DNA of 64,000 nucleotides from DAOUJW01 sp965218945 (GCA_965218945.1 OZ244718.1:558001-622000), one strand, 5' to 3'. Positions 50,230 through 59,269 are shown, counted from the stretch's first letter. Program-made: numbers and translations. Notes: generated from the letters alone by a model not told the origin.

Positions 50230-50919
50230 GGGCCGGAGCGGCGGCAATACGTTCTGTATCCAGGGAACCAGATCCGTCATAACTTCCTGGTTTATCTCGT
50301 GGCCCATGTCGTACTCCCTGTAGTAGGGAGTGTAGCCCTCCGCTTCCAGGAACTCTTTGGAGCCGCGAGCCCGCTCTACGTTGTCCTGCAGACCGTGACC
50401 TATGAATATACTCTGATTGCGTTGGGTAGGAAGGCGCTGTCTCATCTCGTCAGTGTCTCGGATGGACGTGCCCAAGGCCACCAGGCCGGTAAAGACTTCG
50501 GGGTGGCTCAGCCCGTACCGATAGGTCATGCTCCCTCCCTGGGAGAAGCCAAACATTATAGCCTGGCCCTCTGCCACCCGGTTTTCCTGAAGGACCTCTT
50601 GCAGGAAACCATCGAACTTCGCCTCGGTCCGCTCTATACCCTGTGGATCGTCGCTGCCCGGCACAGTCCACGCGAAACCCAGGACGCCCTGGTCGACCTG
50701 CACAGGAACGGGAGCATTGGGACACACGAATATGTAGCCCTGGGTGTCTATGAAGGAGACCAGGTTGGCCAGGTCGTACATGCTGGCCCCCATTCCGTGC
50801 AGCAGCACGATCATGGGATAGGAGAGGTCCGGGTTGTATTCCGCGGGGTAAACCGTGAGATAGATGAGGTGCTCACCGTTGTTGATAGCAGCCTGCATTG
50901 ACTGGGAAGGGTTCTCCAT
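50194..50919 (-). CDS. Alpha/beta hydrolase, carboxylesterase/phospholipase type
   Basis: This 241-residue serine hydrolase resembles the phospholipase/carboxylesterase (YpfH/Est) family. The nucleophile Ser is in IMFGFSQGGSMTYRYGL (GxSxG), with the Asp probably in GHGLQDNVERA and the His in YDMGHEINQEVM. An HGMGAS stretch near residue 42 forms the oxyanion hole. No signal peptide. I chose ATG 50919 because the upstream in-frame extension runs into the preceding gene. The 3' end carries repeat copy 2. It follows the MBL-fold gene by 73 bases. Confidence 0.83.
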   Translation of the reverse strand: MENPSQSMQAAINNGEHLIYLTVYPAEYNPDLSYPMIVLLHGMGASMYDLANLVSFIDTQGYIFVCPNAPVPVQVDQGVLGFAWTVPGSDDPQGIERTEAKFDGFLQEVLQENRVAEGQAIMFGFSQGGSMTYRYGLSHPEVFTGLVALGTSIRDTDEMRQRLPTQRNQSIFIGHGLQDNVERARGSKEFLEAEGYTPYYREYDMGHEINQEVMTDLVPWIQNVLPPLRPNAGPLSGLILP

Positions 50920-50992
50920 TATATCCCCCTGATGGGTCCTGGTAGACGCGGCGCCCCTTGGCTGTGCGGGTCGGGAGTGTCGAGTTTGGCCT

Positions 50993-51631
50993 TCAGCTCT
51001 CCAGCCAGAGGACATCCCCGCACAGGTCGTCGGGGTGACTCTTTCCGGCGAAGACGCGGTACTCCTCCTTGGAGACTCCCAGGGTGGATTCCTGACCGTG
51101 GCCCGGAAGGACGTCGGAATCGTCCGGCAGGATGTAGAGCTTCTCGGTGATGTTCTTGATGATCTCCTGAAGGTTTTCCGGCGTCCTGCTCCTACCCGGT
51201 CCTCCCGGGAAAAGGGTATCCCCGGAGAAGAGGTGCTTGCCGACCAGATAGCACACCGAGCCGGGCGTATGGCCGGGGGTGTGTATGACCTTCACCTCTA
51301 TTGTGCCGGCGGTGATGGTGTCGCCGTCCTTCACCAGGGAGTTGGGGGCAACCGGCAGCGTGGAGGCGTCTTCTCCGTGGGAAATCACCGGCGCGCCTGT
51401 GGCATCGGTCATCTCCTGCAGACCTGCCAGGTGGTCCTGATGGTTATGGGTAATGAGGATAGCCTTCACCTGCGTGCCTTTGGCCTCGGCCAGCACTTCT
51501 CCCGGGCCCATAGGCGCGTCTATTATGAGACTTTCGTTGGTCTGGGGGCACACCAGGAGATAGGAGTTGTTGTCAAATGGGCCGCAGGAAGTCTTGTACA
51601 CCCGGACTTCCCCATCGCAAAAGAGAGGCAT
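50993..51631 (-). CDS. Metallo-beta-lactamase-fold hydrolase, glyoxalase II-like
   Basis: This 212-residue protein carries the binuclear zinc motif HNHQDH (residues about 62-67), HTPGHTPGSVCYLVGKHLFSGDTLF with the next His and bridging Asp, and a late PGHGQEST with the final His. The order and size match glyoxalase II-like thioester hydrolases. The true substrate is unknown. A GAGG site precedes the ATG. It is likely in one transcription unit with the alpha/beta hydrolase downstream and the small protein upstream. Confidence 0.87.
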   Translation of the reverse strand: MPLFCDGEVRVYKTSCGPFDNNSYLLVCPQTNESLIIDAPMGPGEVLAEAKGTQVKAILITHNHQDHLAGLQEMTDATGAPVISHGEDASTLPVAPNSLVKDGDTITAGTIEVKVIHTPGHTPGSVCYLVGKHLFSGDTLFPGGPGRSRTPENLQEIIKNITEKLYILPDDSDVLPGHGQESTLGVSKEEYRVFAGKSHPDDLCGDVLWLES

Positions 51632-51675
51632 ATCAACCTCCGAAATCCATACAAGACGGCGCGCCGCGCCGGATA

Positions 51676-51957
51676 CTAGCCTTTATCCTCCGGCATCGGG
51701 TGGACGGTCCTGTCGAAGTCCACATCGGCTTTGCCCACGAAAAGGTCCCACGGCTCAAAGGACTCGACGAAGGCCTTTGCCTCTTCCATGGTTGCAAAGC
51801 CCTTCTGGGCGCGTCCCGGGTCGTAGCCGAATGTCTTTGCCAGCGCGTCGAATCCTCTGGGCGTTTGCCGGACCCCTCCGCACTCCTCCTCCTGACCAGT
51901 TTCGGGGTCGAGTATGAGCCTCTGCCCAGTCCTGTGCTCTCTCCAGTAAACCCTCAT
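51676..51957 (-). CDS. Hypothetical small protein
   Basis: This 93-residue charged protein begins MRVYWREHRTGQRLILDPETGQEEECGG and ends PEDKG. It contains FATMEEAKAFVESFEPWDLF, which looks like an amphipathic helix. I recognise no family. ATG 51957 was chosen because the coding character begins there. It lies 44 bases upstream of the MBL-fold gene on the same strand. Confidence 0.6.
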   Translation of the reverse strand: MRVYWREHRTGQRLILDPETGQEEECGGVRQTPRGFDALAKTFGYDPGRAQKGFATMEEAKAFVESFEPWDLFVGKADVDFDRTVHPMPEDKG

Positions 51958-52054
51958 TTCATATGCTCCTGTGGGATGCATTTGTGGGCGCCGCGTACCC
52001 AGCCGATTATATCTTGGCATGGGCGCTGCCGCAACCTGCGCGCGCGGCGCAAAC

Positions 52055-52085
52055 GGCAGGGGCAGGTCCAAGACCTGCCCCTGCC
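52055..52085 (-). terminator. Terminator after the hexapeptide-repeat gene
   Basis: GGCAGGGGCAGGTC and GACCTGCCCCTGCC form a perfect 14-bp stem with a three-base loop, followed on the minus strand by GTTTGC. It lies 42 bases past the gamma-carbonic-anhydrase-like gene. Confidence 0.75.
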
Positions 52086-52127
52086 ATTCAATCAGATTTG
52101 CGCCAAACCGAAAGCGCTCTCCGCAGC

Positions 52128-52676
52128 CTACAACATGTCGGGGTCGGTGAACTTCTCCTGGTCGGGGTCCTGAAGGCCGGCCTCCTTGAATATCTGGCCG
52201 TTGCGATAGTAGCCCATCGGGAGATTGTCCAGCATCTGGAGGTGCCTCTCATTGACCTGGCGGCGGACTTCTCCGGGTGCGCCCGTCACAAAGGAGTGGT
52301 CCGGGACTTCCACCCGCTCCAGCACCACCGACCCTGCGGCTATGACGGAGTGATGACCTATGATGGCGTGGCCGTTCACCGTGGCGCCGTTACCCACAAG
52401 GCAGTGGTCCTCCACGGTCGTTGCGTGACACATTACGTGGTGTCCCAGAGTAACGTAGTCGCCATAGCTGCATTCGGCGTCCGCGTGGATCATGCAGTTG
52501 TCCTGGATGTTGACGTACTTGCCTATCTTTATCTTGTGGTTGTTGGCGCGGATGATGGTGCCGGGCCATATGCTGGAACCCTCTCCTATCTCCACGTCTC
52601 CCACAACATATGCGGCCTCGCTGACAAAGGCGGTGGGATGTATCCTTGGCTTCTTATCTCCCAAGGCGCGTATCAT
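52128..52676 (-). CDS. Gamma-carbonic-anhydrase-like hexapeptide-repeat protein
   Basis: This 182-residue protein forms a left-handed beta-helix, made from hexapeptide repeats such as IGEGSSIWPGTIIRANNHKIKIGKYVNIQDNCMIH and LVGNGATVNGHAIIGHHSVIAAGSVV. The metal-binding His positions of gamma-carbonic anhydrases have matches in NCMIHAD and LGHHVMCHATTVED. The usual RGD before the first metal site reads RANN, so activity is uncertain. Trimer assembly is expected. An AAGGAGA site precedes the ATG. Confidence 0.82.
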   Translation of the reverse strand: MIRALGDKKPRIHPTAFVSEAAYVVGDVEIGEGSSIWPGTIIRANNHKIKIGKYVNIQDNCMIHADAECSYGDYVTLGHHVMCHATTVEDHCLVGNGATVNGHAIIGHHSVIAAGSVVLERVEVPDHSFVTGAPGEVRRQVNERHLQMLDNLPMGYYRNGQIFKEAGLQDPDQEKFTDPDML

Positions 52677-52751
52677 TCTTGTCTCCTTCCGAAATTAGTT
52701 GACTTCTCCTGGCAATGACCGTCCCAGGCGGGTGCGCTCCTGTACCGGAAC

Positions 52752-52780
52752 GCGGGGAGGGTCTGTGACTGCCTCCCCGC
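52752..52780 (-). terminator. Possible terminator after the VOC gene
   Basis: GCGGGGAGG pairs with CCTCCCCGC over an 11-base loop. On the minus strand only GTTCC follows, so the U-tract is poor. It lies 60 bases past the VOC-protein stop. Confidence 0.45.
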
Positions 52781-52839
52781 AAACTCTTCAGGGTGACTTT
52801 GGAAAGCGCCCCGGACCGGAACAGACCTCTGTATCTGTG

Positions 52840-53763
52840 TTAGACCGGTCTGTAGTGGTCCTCTCCCGGCAGCCGGTTCCAAGGCTCCAGAAGCATACCA
52901 AGGCACGCCCTGGGATGGAACCACGCCGTCGCCCGCGTGGTAACCTCTCTGGGAGGGATGCTGCCGATCTGCTCCATGCCGGCCGGCACAGCCTGCTCAA
53001 TAAACCTGTGCACGTCGGGAGCAAAGGGGGCCGTGTGGTGGAACACCTCGCCGAGGGTAGCCCTCTGGGCCACCAGCCTGGCCGTGCCGCTGTCGGTGGT
53101 AGTGGGATGGCTTATCTCAATAACCGTACCGCCGATGACGTACTCCAGAATGTGTACGGGGTCGTCGGCGGCCGCCCGGCGCTCCCGGTTGGGGTCCGGC
53201 CCCTCCCTGCCTCGCTCGGAGGTCTGGTCCTCTCGAATGCCGAAGATGTCGCTCCAGAAGTGCCTGGATTCAATCGGGTCTCTACCCGCAAGGCCGATGT
53301 GGGCCATGCCCATGCAGGTGCCGTTGCCCTTGTAGAAGGGATGCACGTAGTAGGGCTCATCCGGCGTTACCTGGAGCCGCAGGCCGAGAGTGGTCTCCGG
53401 GTTCAGCCACACCGGGCCGCTGCCGTCCCAACTGCCCTTAATATTGACGCCCCGGCTCTGCAGGCCCGCGACGTCCGCGGCGATGTCGTTGGAGGCTATC
53501 GACAGGTAGTACATCCCGCCTCGTCCGTTGGTGGACTCCAGGTACTGGCCGGGTTCGCTGTCGGCGTCGCCGGGCTTCGCCACCTCGTAGTACATCTCTC
53601 CTATTGGGAATTGCAATACGGTGGTGCCGTCGTACCCCGGTATGCCCGGCGAGGGAGTCCGGTGCTCATCCAGGGAGAGGCCAAAGCCCGCTTCCAGGAT
53701 GTGTCGAGCGTGATCCAGGTCCCCGTTTACCAGCCCCACGTGGTGAATTTTCGTAAAGGCCAT
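52840..53763 (-). CDS. VOC (glyoxalase/dioxygenase fold) protein
   Basis: This 307-residue protein has two vicinal-oxygen-chelate modules. The first begins FTKIHHVGLVNGDLDHARHILEAGFGLSLDEH; the second begins MGMAHIGLAGRDPIESRHFWSDIFGI. The His in KIHHVG and in MAHIGL and the Glu in YEVAKP or TVIEISHP are candidate metal ligands. The tail (TRATAWFHPRACLGMLLEPWN) is also typical. Reactions in this superfamily vary, so none is assigned. ATG 53763 follows a GAGG site. Confidence 0.8.
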   Translation of the reverse strand: MAFTKIHHVGLVNGDLDHARHILEAGFGLSLDEHRTPSPGIPGYDGTTVLQFPIGEMYYEVAKPGDADSEPGQYLESTNGRGGMYYLSIASNDIAADVAGLQSRGVNIKGSWDGSGPVWLNPETTLGLRLQVTPDEPYYVHPFYKGNGTCMGMAHIGLAGRDPIESRHFWSDIFGIREDQTSERGREGPDPNRERRAAADDPVHILEYVIGGTVIEISHPTTTDSGTARLVAQRATLGEVFHHTAPFAPDVHRFIEQAVPAGMEQIGSIPPREVTTRATAWFHPRACLGMLLEPWNRLPGEDHYRPV

Positions 53764-53885
53764 AGTTACCTCCTGACTCAAGATTGTTTTGAGACATTAT
53801 AGACCTAATGCCTCTAGGATGGAACAGACCGATTTGGCCCCATGCCGAATGGCTTAAGGACGCGAGTGGATGTGCATCAAACTGG

Positions 53886-53958
53886 TCGGGGCGACTGGAC
53901 TTGAACCAGCGACCTCCACGTCCCGAACGTGGCGCGCTACCATCTGCGCTACGCCCCG
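53886..53958 (-). tRNA. tRNA-Pro (anticodon CGG)
   Basis: On the minus strand the acceptor CGGGGCG pairs with CGCCCCG. The anticodon stem CCACG/CGTGG encloses TTCGGGA, anticodon CGG. The T-arm is CTGG TTCAAGT CCAG within GCTGGTTCAAGTCCAGT. The discriminator is A and no CCA is encoded. It is the second proline isoacceptor in the window. Confidence 0.94.
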
Positions 53959-53984
53959 ATTCACCCTATTATAGACCACGCCGC

Positions 53985-54947
53985 CTATGTTCGCACTTCT
54001 GAGGGCGCGTCAATCTGGCCGTTTTCCGTCGGCGCTCCCATCCCCTCCAGCAACGAAGTATCCAGGTCATACATCTCCCGTAGCACGTCCATAAAGGCCA
54101 GGACGGCCGGGCTGTAGTGCTGGGCGCGGCGCACCATCACGGCGGTAGGCAGAGATACCTGATGACCCTCGGTGAGGGGAATAAGGCACAGGCTGCCTCG
54201 TTCCACCTCATGACGGACACCGCTGCGCGGGAGGAAGGATACGCCCATACCAAGCTCCACAAGGTGCTTGGTGGCCTCAATGCTGTCCAGGGTCATCTCC
54301 ACCCTGGGAGAGATGCCCGCGGCGCGGCACACCTGGTTTATGAGCACGAAGTATGAGGACTCACGGTCGTACAGGATAAGGGGCTCCTGCGCTACCTCGT
54401 AGATGCTGGCTGCGCCCCGGATGGCGAAGGGGTGGTCCGGACTGGTGGCCAGCGCTATCTCCTCGTCATAGAGGCGGAAGGTCACAACGTCCGGGTCGGT
54501 CAGCGCGCGGGCCAGTCCCAACTGCACCTCCTCGTTCACCACCATCTGCAGCACGTCGGAGGAGCGGCCGATGTTGATGTGCACCTTGATGTTAGGGTAT
54601 CTGAACCTGAACTTCTCCAGGATGGAGGGCAGTGTATAGGTGCCGATGGCGCGCGCCGACGCCATGTTGAGCACGCCCCCGGAGGCGTCCCGGGCGCTGT
54701 CGATCACGTCCCGGCCCTGACGCAGCGCCTCCATAGCCCGCTCCGCAAAGGGGAGAAAGGCGCGCCCCATCTCAGTCAGGCGCACGCCGCGGCCCATCCT
54801 GTGGAACAGCAATACGCCAAGATCCTCCTCCAGAGCGTGCACACGAGCGCTCAAAGAGGGCTGCGTTAGATACAGCGCCTCGGCGGCGCGCCGAAAGCTT
54901 CCGCGCTCCGCGGCCTCAAGAAATGCTCTGAGCTGGGCCAACTCCAT
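53985..54947 (-). CDS. LysR-family transcriptional regulator
   Basis: This 320-residue regulator has an N-terminal winged HTH (MELAQLRAFLEAAERGSFRRAAEALYLTQPSLSARVHALEE, residues 1-45). A LysR substrate domain follows (about 90-300), with VLNMASARAIGTYTLPSILEKFRFRYPNIKVHI and FLPRSGVRHEVERGSLCLIPL. It is divergently transcribed from aceB-aceA over a 185-base gap with overlapping promoter-like sequences. Control of the glyoxylate shunt is therefore likely but inferred. The effector is unknown. Confidence 0.9.
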   Translation of the reverse strand: MELAQLRAFLEAAERGSFRRAAEALYLTQPSLSARVHALEEDLGVLLFHRMGRGVRLTEMGRAFLPFAERAMEALRQGRDVIDSARDASGGVLNMASARAIGTYTLPSILEKFRFRYPNIKVHINIGRSSDVLQMVVNEEVQLGLARALTDPDVVTFRLYDEEIALATSPDHPFAIRGAASIYEVAQEPLILYDRESSYFVLINQVCRAAGISPRVEMTLDSIEATKHLVELGMGVSFLPRSGVRHEVERGSLCLIPLTEGHQVSLPTAVMVRRAQHYSPAVLAFMDVLREMYDLDTSLLEGMGAPTENGQIDAPSEVRT

Positions 54948-55033
54948 GATACTCCTCTGCGTGGGCGCTTCTCACGGCTTGCGCGCCGGTGAGTGATAGG
55001 AAAAACATATCGCTGCAATAGGGAACACGCCAC

Positions 55034-55062
55034 TTGCATTATACCTCATATAAGTTTACTAT
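55034..55062 (+). promoter_or_regulatory. Putative aceBA promoter overlapping the lysR promoter
   Basis: TTGCAT (55034-55039), 17 bases, TACTAT (55057-55062) point towards aceB. On the other strand a perfect TATAAT (complement of 55038-55043) points to the LysR gene. The AT-rich region ATACCTCATATAAGTTTACT could hold the LysR site. Overlapping divergent promoters are typical for LysR-controlled loci. Confidence 0.5.
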
Positions 55063-55132
55063 GTTATGCCTGTAGCCGATTCATCTTGACTAGATACATA
55101 CCGAGCAAGAAAGGATCGAAGGAGATCCAAGT

Positions 55133-56707
55133 ATGAGTGATAACATTAAGGTTCTGGGAAGGGTAGACTCGGACGTCGCGGACATCCTGAGCCCGGAGGC
55201 CCTCGACTTTGTGGCGGGCCTGGCCCGGGAGTTCGAGCCAACGCGAAGGTCATTGATGAGGGCGCGGGCCCTGCGTCAGTGGGAGATCGACGAGGGCCTG
55301 GACCCGGACTTCCTACCCGAGACCAGAGGTATACGCGAAGGCGCGTGGAGGGTGACCTCCGCTCCCAAGGACCTGCTGGACCGCCGTGTAGAGATCACCG
55401 GCCCCAGTTCCACTCGAAATATGGTGATCAACGCCCTGAACTCCGGCGCCCAAGTCTACATGACCGACTTCGAGGACGCCCACTCTCCGGCATGGAGGCC
55501 AACCCTGGAGGGCCAGGTGAACGTGCGAGACGCCTGTGCGGGCACCATCAGCTACACCAACCAGGAGGGCAGGCAGTATAGCCTCAACGACAGCATCGCT
55601 ACTCTCTGTGTCAGGCCCAGGGGATGGCACCTTGTTGAGCGGCACCTGATCGTTGACGGGCAGCCGGTGTCAGCAAGCCTTTTCGACTTTGGCCTTGCCT
55701 TCTTCCACAACGCCCGCGTGACCCTGGACAGGGGCAGCGGCCCTTACTTCTATCTGCCGAAGATGGAGAGCCATCTTGAGGCCCGCCTGTGGAACGCCGT
55801 GTTCGACTATTCCGAGGCACAGCTGGGAGTTCCCCACGGCTCCATCAAGTGCACCGTGCTCATCGAGCACATATTGGCCGCCTTCGAGATAGAAGAGATC
55901 CTCTACGAGTTGCGGGACCACATCACCGGCCTGAACCTCGGCAGGTGGGACTACATCTTCAGCGTTATCAAGGTCTTCAACCAGCGCCCGGACTTCGTTT
56001 TCCCGGATCGGGCGCAGGTCACAATGGGCACTCACTTCCTTCGTTCGGCGGCGGAGCTCATGGTGCAGGCGTGCCACAAGCGTGGCGCGCACGCTTTGGG
56101 AGGCATGTCCGCTTTCATCCCCAGGAGGGACGATCCCGAGGCCAATGAGCGTGCCATGAACCAGATCAGGGCTGATAAGGAGCGGGAGTCCGGCCAGGGA
56201 CACGACGGCGCGTGGGTGGCCCATCCCGGTCTTGTCCCCATTGTGCTGGAGGTCTTCGAGAAGGCTTTCGAGGGCCCGCACCAGCTTGGCAAGATCCCGG
56301 AGGTGCAGGTGACTGCCAGAGACCTCTTGGACGTGCCGGACGGGGATATCACCGAGGCCGGGCTGAGGAACAACATTAGCGTAACCCTTCAATACCTGGA
56401 CGCCTGGGTGCAGGGGAGAGGCGCGGTAGCGCTGAACTACCTGATGGAGGATACCGCCACGGCGGAGATAGCCAGGTCCCAGATATGGCAGTGGATGAAG
56501 CACGGGGCACACCTCTCCGATAATCGCCCCGTCAGCAGGAACCTCTACGAGGCATTGCGCAGTGACGAGCTGGGAACGCTGCTCCAATCGCGCGGCCCGG
56601 AGACCATAGGCTCCCTTGACAAGGCTGTAGATCTACTGGACGATTTGGTTACCAGTCCCACATACGCAGATTTTCTAACTATCCCCGGATACCGATACTT
56701 GGAGTAA
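55133..56707 (+). CDS. aceB: Malate synthase A
   Basis: This enzyme condenses glyoxylate with acetyl-CoA to malate, the second glyoxylate-shunt step. The 524-residue length fits isoform A. Signatures include EITGPSSTRNMVINALNSGAQVYMTDFEDAHSP near residue 86, FYLPKMESHLEARLWN near residue 204 and TGLNLGRWDYIFSVIKVF near residue 264 (usually GLNCGRWDYIFS). The C-terminal TLLQSRGPE region precedes an extended tail. A GAAGGAGA site precedes the ATG. isocitrate lyase follows 16 bases downstream, so the shunt genes form one operon. Confidence 0.94.
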   Translation: MSDNIKVLGRVDSDVADILSPEALDFVAGLAREFEPTRRSLMRARALRQWEIDEGLDPDFLPETRGIREGAWRVTSAPKDLLDRRVEITGPSSTRNMVINALNSGAQVYMTDFEDAHSPAWRPTLEGQVNVRDACAGTISYTNQEGRQYSLNDSIATLCVRPRGWHLVERHLIVDGQPVSASLFDFGLAFFHNARVTLDRGSGPYFYLPKMESHLEARLWNAVFDYSEAQLGVPHGSIKCTVLIEHILAAFEIEEILYELRDHITGLNLGRWDYIFSVIKVFNQRPDFVFPDRAQVTMGTHFLRSAAELMVQACHKRGAHALGGMSAFIPRRDDPEANERAMNQIRADKERESGQGHDGAWVAHPGLVPIVLEVFEKAFEGPHQLGKIPEVQVTARDLLDVPDGDITEAGLRNNISVTLQYLDAWVQGRGAVALNYLMEDTATAEIARSQIWQWMKHGAHLSDNRPVSRNLYEALRSDELGTLLQSRGPETIGSLDKAVDLLDDLVTSPTYADFLTIPGYRYLE

Positions 56708-56723
56708 GTTAAGGAGGCCGTAT

Positions 56724-58016
56724 ATGAACAATCACCATCCGGACTTTGCCCAGCAGGTAAAAGCAATCGAGGAGCGCTGGGCCTCCGATCCACGCTGGAG
56801 TGGCGTGAAGCGAGACTACACTGCTGAGGACGTGGTTAAGCTGCGGGGCAGCCTGAATATCGAGTACACTCTGGCCCGGCACGGCGCTGAGCGCCTGTGG
56901 AGCGAGCTGAACCAGGACGGCTTCGTAAGGACCTTCGGGGCGCTTACCGGAGCCCAGGCCGTGAACATGGTCAAGGGCGGTCTTCGCGCCCTCTATCTCA
57001 GCGGTTGGCAGGTGGCAGGCGATGCCAACCTGGCATCCCATACCTACCCTGACCAGAGCCTCTACCCCTCCAACAGCGTTCCGTCCGTGGTCAAGAGACT
57101 CAACAACGCCCTGATGAGAGCCGACCAGATCGAGTGCCTGGAGGGCAATACGGACACCGACTGGTTCGTTCCCATCGTGGCCGACGCAGAGGCCGGCTTC
57201 GGCGGAGCTATCCACGCCTTCGAGCTGATGCGGGGCATGATTGAGGCCGGGGCAGCCGGCGTTCACTACGAGGACCAGCTTTCCTCCGCCAAGAAGTGCG
57301 GGCACATGGGCGGGAAGGTGCTCATACCCACCAACATGTTCATACACACCCTCAACGCGGCAAGGCTCGCCGCGGACGTTCTGGACGTACCCACCATTCT
57401 GTGCGCACGCACGGACGCGCGTGGCGCCACTCTTATCACGAGCGACATCGACGAGCGTGACCAGGAGTTCGTGACTGGCGAGCGCACCCCCGAAGGGTTC
57501 TACGTTGTTCGGGACGGCTTCGACGCCGCAGTAGCCAGGGGACTGGCTTATGCCCCCTACGCAGACCTGCTGTGGTGCGAGACCTCGGACCCGGACCTTG
57601 ACGAGGCCATTGCCTTCGCTGAAGCCATCCGCAAAGAGAACCCGGACATGATGCTTGCGTACAACTGCTCTCCCTCCTTCAACTGGAAGAGCAACCTGGA
57701 TGACAATACCATCGCCAAGTTCCAGGACGAGCTTGGCAAGGCGGGCTACAAGTTCCAGTTCATCACCCTTGCCGGGTGGCACATGATCAACCTCAACGCC
57801 TTTGAGCTTGCCAAGGCATACTCGACTGAGGGGATGCCGGCATACGTCCGAATTCAGGAGCAGGAGTTCTCCCGGGAGAAGGACGGCTACACGGCCACCA
57901 AGCACCAGCAAGAGGTGGGCGCAGGCTACTTCGACGAGGTGCTCCTCAGCGTAAGCGAGGAACTCGCCTCCACTGCCGCCCTGACCGGTTCGACTGAGAC
58001 CGCTCAGTTCAGGTAG
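56724..58016 (+). CDS. aceA: Isocitrate lyase
   Basis: Isocitrate lyase splits isocitrate to succinate and glyoxylate. The 430-residue protein contains GGLRALYLSGWQVAGDANLA, the metal-binding WFVPIVADAEAGFGG and the catalytic Cys signature KKCGHMGGKVLIPTN near residue 192. LAYNCSPSFNWKSNLDD, another family signature, lies near residue 311. An AAGGAGG site lies upstream. It is the second gene of the aceBA operon and is followed by a strong terminator. Confidence 0.95.
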   Translation: MNNHHPDFAQQVKAIEERWASDPRWSGVKRDYTAEDVVKLRGSLNIEYTLARHGAERLWSELNQDGFVRTFGALTGAQAVNMVKGGLRALYLSGWQVAGDANLASHTYPDQSLYPSNSVPSVVKRLNNALMRADQIECLEGNTDTDWFVPIVADAEAGFGGAIHAFELMRGMIEAGAAGVHYEDQLSSAKKCGHMGGKVLIPTNMFIHTLNAARLAADVLDVPTILCARTDARGATLITSDIDERDQEFVTGERTPEGFYVVRDGFDAAVARGLAYAPYADLLWCETSDPDLDEAIAFAEAIRKENPDMMLAYNCSPSFNWKSNLDDNTIAKFQDELGKAGYKFQFITLAGWHMINLNAFELAKAYSTEGMPAYVRIQEQEFSREKDGYTATKHQQEVGAGYFDEVLLSVSEELASTAALTGSTETAQFR

Positions 58017-58043
58017 ACCGAGAATTTAAGTGGTCGCAATAGC

Positions 58044-58079
58044 AGGAGCCAGGCGCATCGCGCCTGGCTCCTCGCTTTT
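58044..58079 (+). terminator. Terminator of the aceBA operon
   Basis: AGGAGCCAGGCGC and GCGCCTGGCTCCT form a perfect 13-bp stem with a three-base loop, followed by CGCTTTTG. It lies 28 bases past the aceA stop. Confidence 0.9.
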
Positions 58080-58108
58080 GTTCGAGGATTGCTCCGGAGA
58101 CACGGTCC

Positions 58109-58828
58109 TTACGCCTCGCGCGCAAAGGTGACTCCCGTCACCGAGGCTGCCTCCGCCTCTTTGAGCGCCAGCGAGCAGGCTTCCAGCGTAGCGCCCGTAG
58201 TGCATACGTCGTCCACCAGGAGCACGTTCAACCCCTTCACCAGTCCGGGGTCAGGACAGCGGAAAGACCCATGAACGTTGGTACGCCTGTCCTCCGCTTG
58301 CGAGCGTCCGGTCTGGGAAGGCGTGTCCTTGCTACGGGCGAGGGCATCGGGGAGCACAGGGAGGCCCAGCCTCTCACCCATCTCCCGGGCAAGCAGCGTT
58401 GCCTGGTTGTACCCGCGCTGCCTCTCGCGGCGATAATGTAGCGGGACGGGGACAAGTATGTCCCCGTATATCTGCCGCGCAACCAGGAAGTCAGCCAGGA
58501 GATCACCCATAAGTGGCGCTATAGCCCGTAGGTTGCGGTACTTCAGGCGGTGGACGGCCTCCCTGGCCGCGCCTTCCATGCGAAAAGGGGCCACTATGCC
58601 GTCGATATCCAGCGGCGACGAGAAGCACCTCCGGCAGGCGTCACCGCGGGCTATTGGTTGGGAGCATCTAAGGCAGAAGGGCGGCAGCAGATGAGGAAGG
58701 GTGTCAAGGCATGAGGCGCAGAGGAAACGCCCTTCTTTTTCACAGCCCACACATTTGGGTGGGTATAGCAGGTCCAGGGACGCCGACGCCAGCCGCGAGA
58801 TGCCTTTAAGTAGACCCTTGGCTTGCAT
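58109..58828 (-). CDS. comF: ComF-family phosphoribosyltransferase-like protein
   Basis: This 239-residue protein has an N-terminal zinc ribbon (CVGCEKEGRFLCASCLDTL, then CLRC and CRRC) and a type I PRTase domain with PVPLHYRRERQRGYNQATLLA and the PRPP loop NVLLVDDVCTTGATLEAC near residue 205. ComF acts in DNA uptake or recombination in competent bacteria, though many non-competent bacteria keep it. No competence genes are adjacent. The predicted start is ATG 58828. It faces the aceBA terminator. Confidence 0.88.
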   Translation of the reverse strand: MQAKGLLKGISRLASASLDLLYPPKCVGCEKEGRFLCASCLDTLPHLLPPFCLRCSQPIARGDACRRCFSSPLDIDGIVAPFRMEGAAREAVHRLKYRNLRAIAPLMGDLLADFLVARQIYGDILVPVPLHYRRERQRGYNQATLLAREMGERLGLPVLPDALARSKDTPSQTGRSQAEDRRTNVHGSFRCPDPGLVKGLNVLLVDDVCTTGATLEACSLALKEAEAASVTGVTFAREA

Positions 58829-58876
58829 ACCAGTAAAGGCCTGGTGGCTTTGTACCGCGCTGCATATTCCTGGGCA

Positions 58877-59269
58877 TCACTCCTTGCCAGGCTCCTCTTC
58901 TGTCTCTGAGTCCGCCTCCTGTGATTCCCCCAGACCCGTGGTGTACTTGCGGAGCGTCTCATTGATGCGGCCCTGCCATCCTCTCCCGCTAGCGCGATAG
59001 TAGGCAAGTATGTCGGCGTCCAGCCGAATGGAGATTGACTCTTTAGTTGGCGCTTTCTGCTTGCCGCGCGTCCTGCGCCACCGCTCTACAATGTGCGGCA
59101 CAACCTCAGCCGCAGGGCGGGCGCGTCTAAACCAGTCTTCATCCAGTTCAGGGGCGTCCGGGTCTCTGGCAATCCCAACGTTAATTGCAACCTCTTCCCC
59201 GTACTCCGCCTCAATCTCTTCAAAGGTCTTTGGGCTTGCAACAAGCTCATCAAACGTCAGTTTGAGCAT
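58877..59269 (-). CDS. brnA: BrnA-type antitoxin
   Basis: This 130-residue protein ends with a BrnA-like DNA-binding and dimerisation region: KAPTKESISIRLDADILAYYRASGRGWQGRINETLRKY, where the ribbon-helix-helix reads ISIRLDADIL. The N-terminal half (FDELVASPKTFEEIEAEYGEEVAINVGIARDPDAPELDEDWF) probably wraps the toxin. A Glu-rich tail follows. I took ATG 59269. It overlaps the brnT toxin gene by 20 bases, the usual toxin-first order of BrnTA, and would repress its own promoter. Confidence 0.85.
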   Translation of the reverse strand: MLKLTFDELVASPKTFEEIEAEYGEEVAINVGIARDPDAPELDEDWFRRARPAAEVVPHIVERWRRTRGKQKAPTKESISIRLDADILAYYRASGRGWQGRINETLRKYTTGLGESQEADSETEEEPGKE

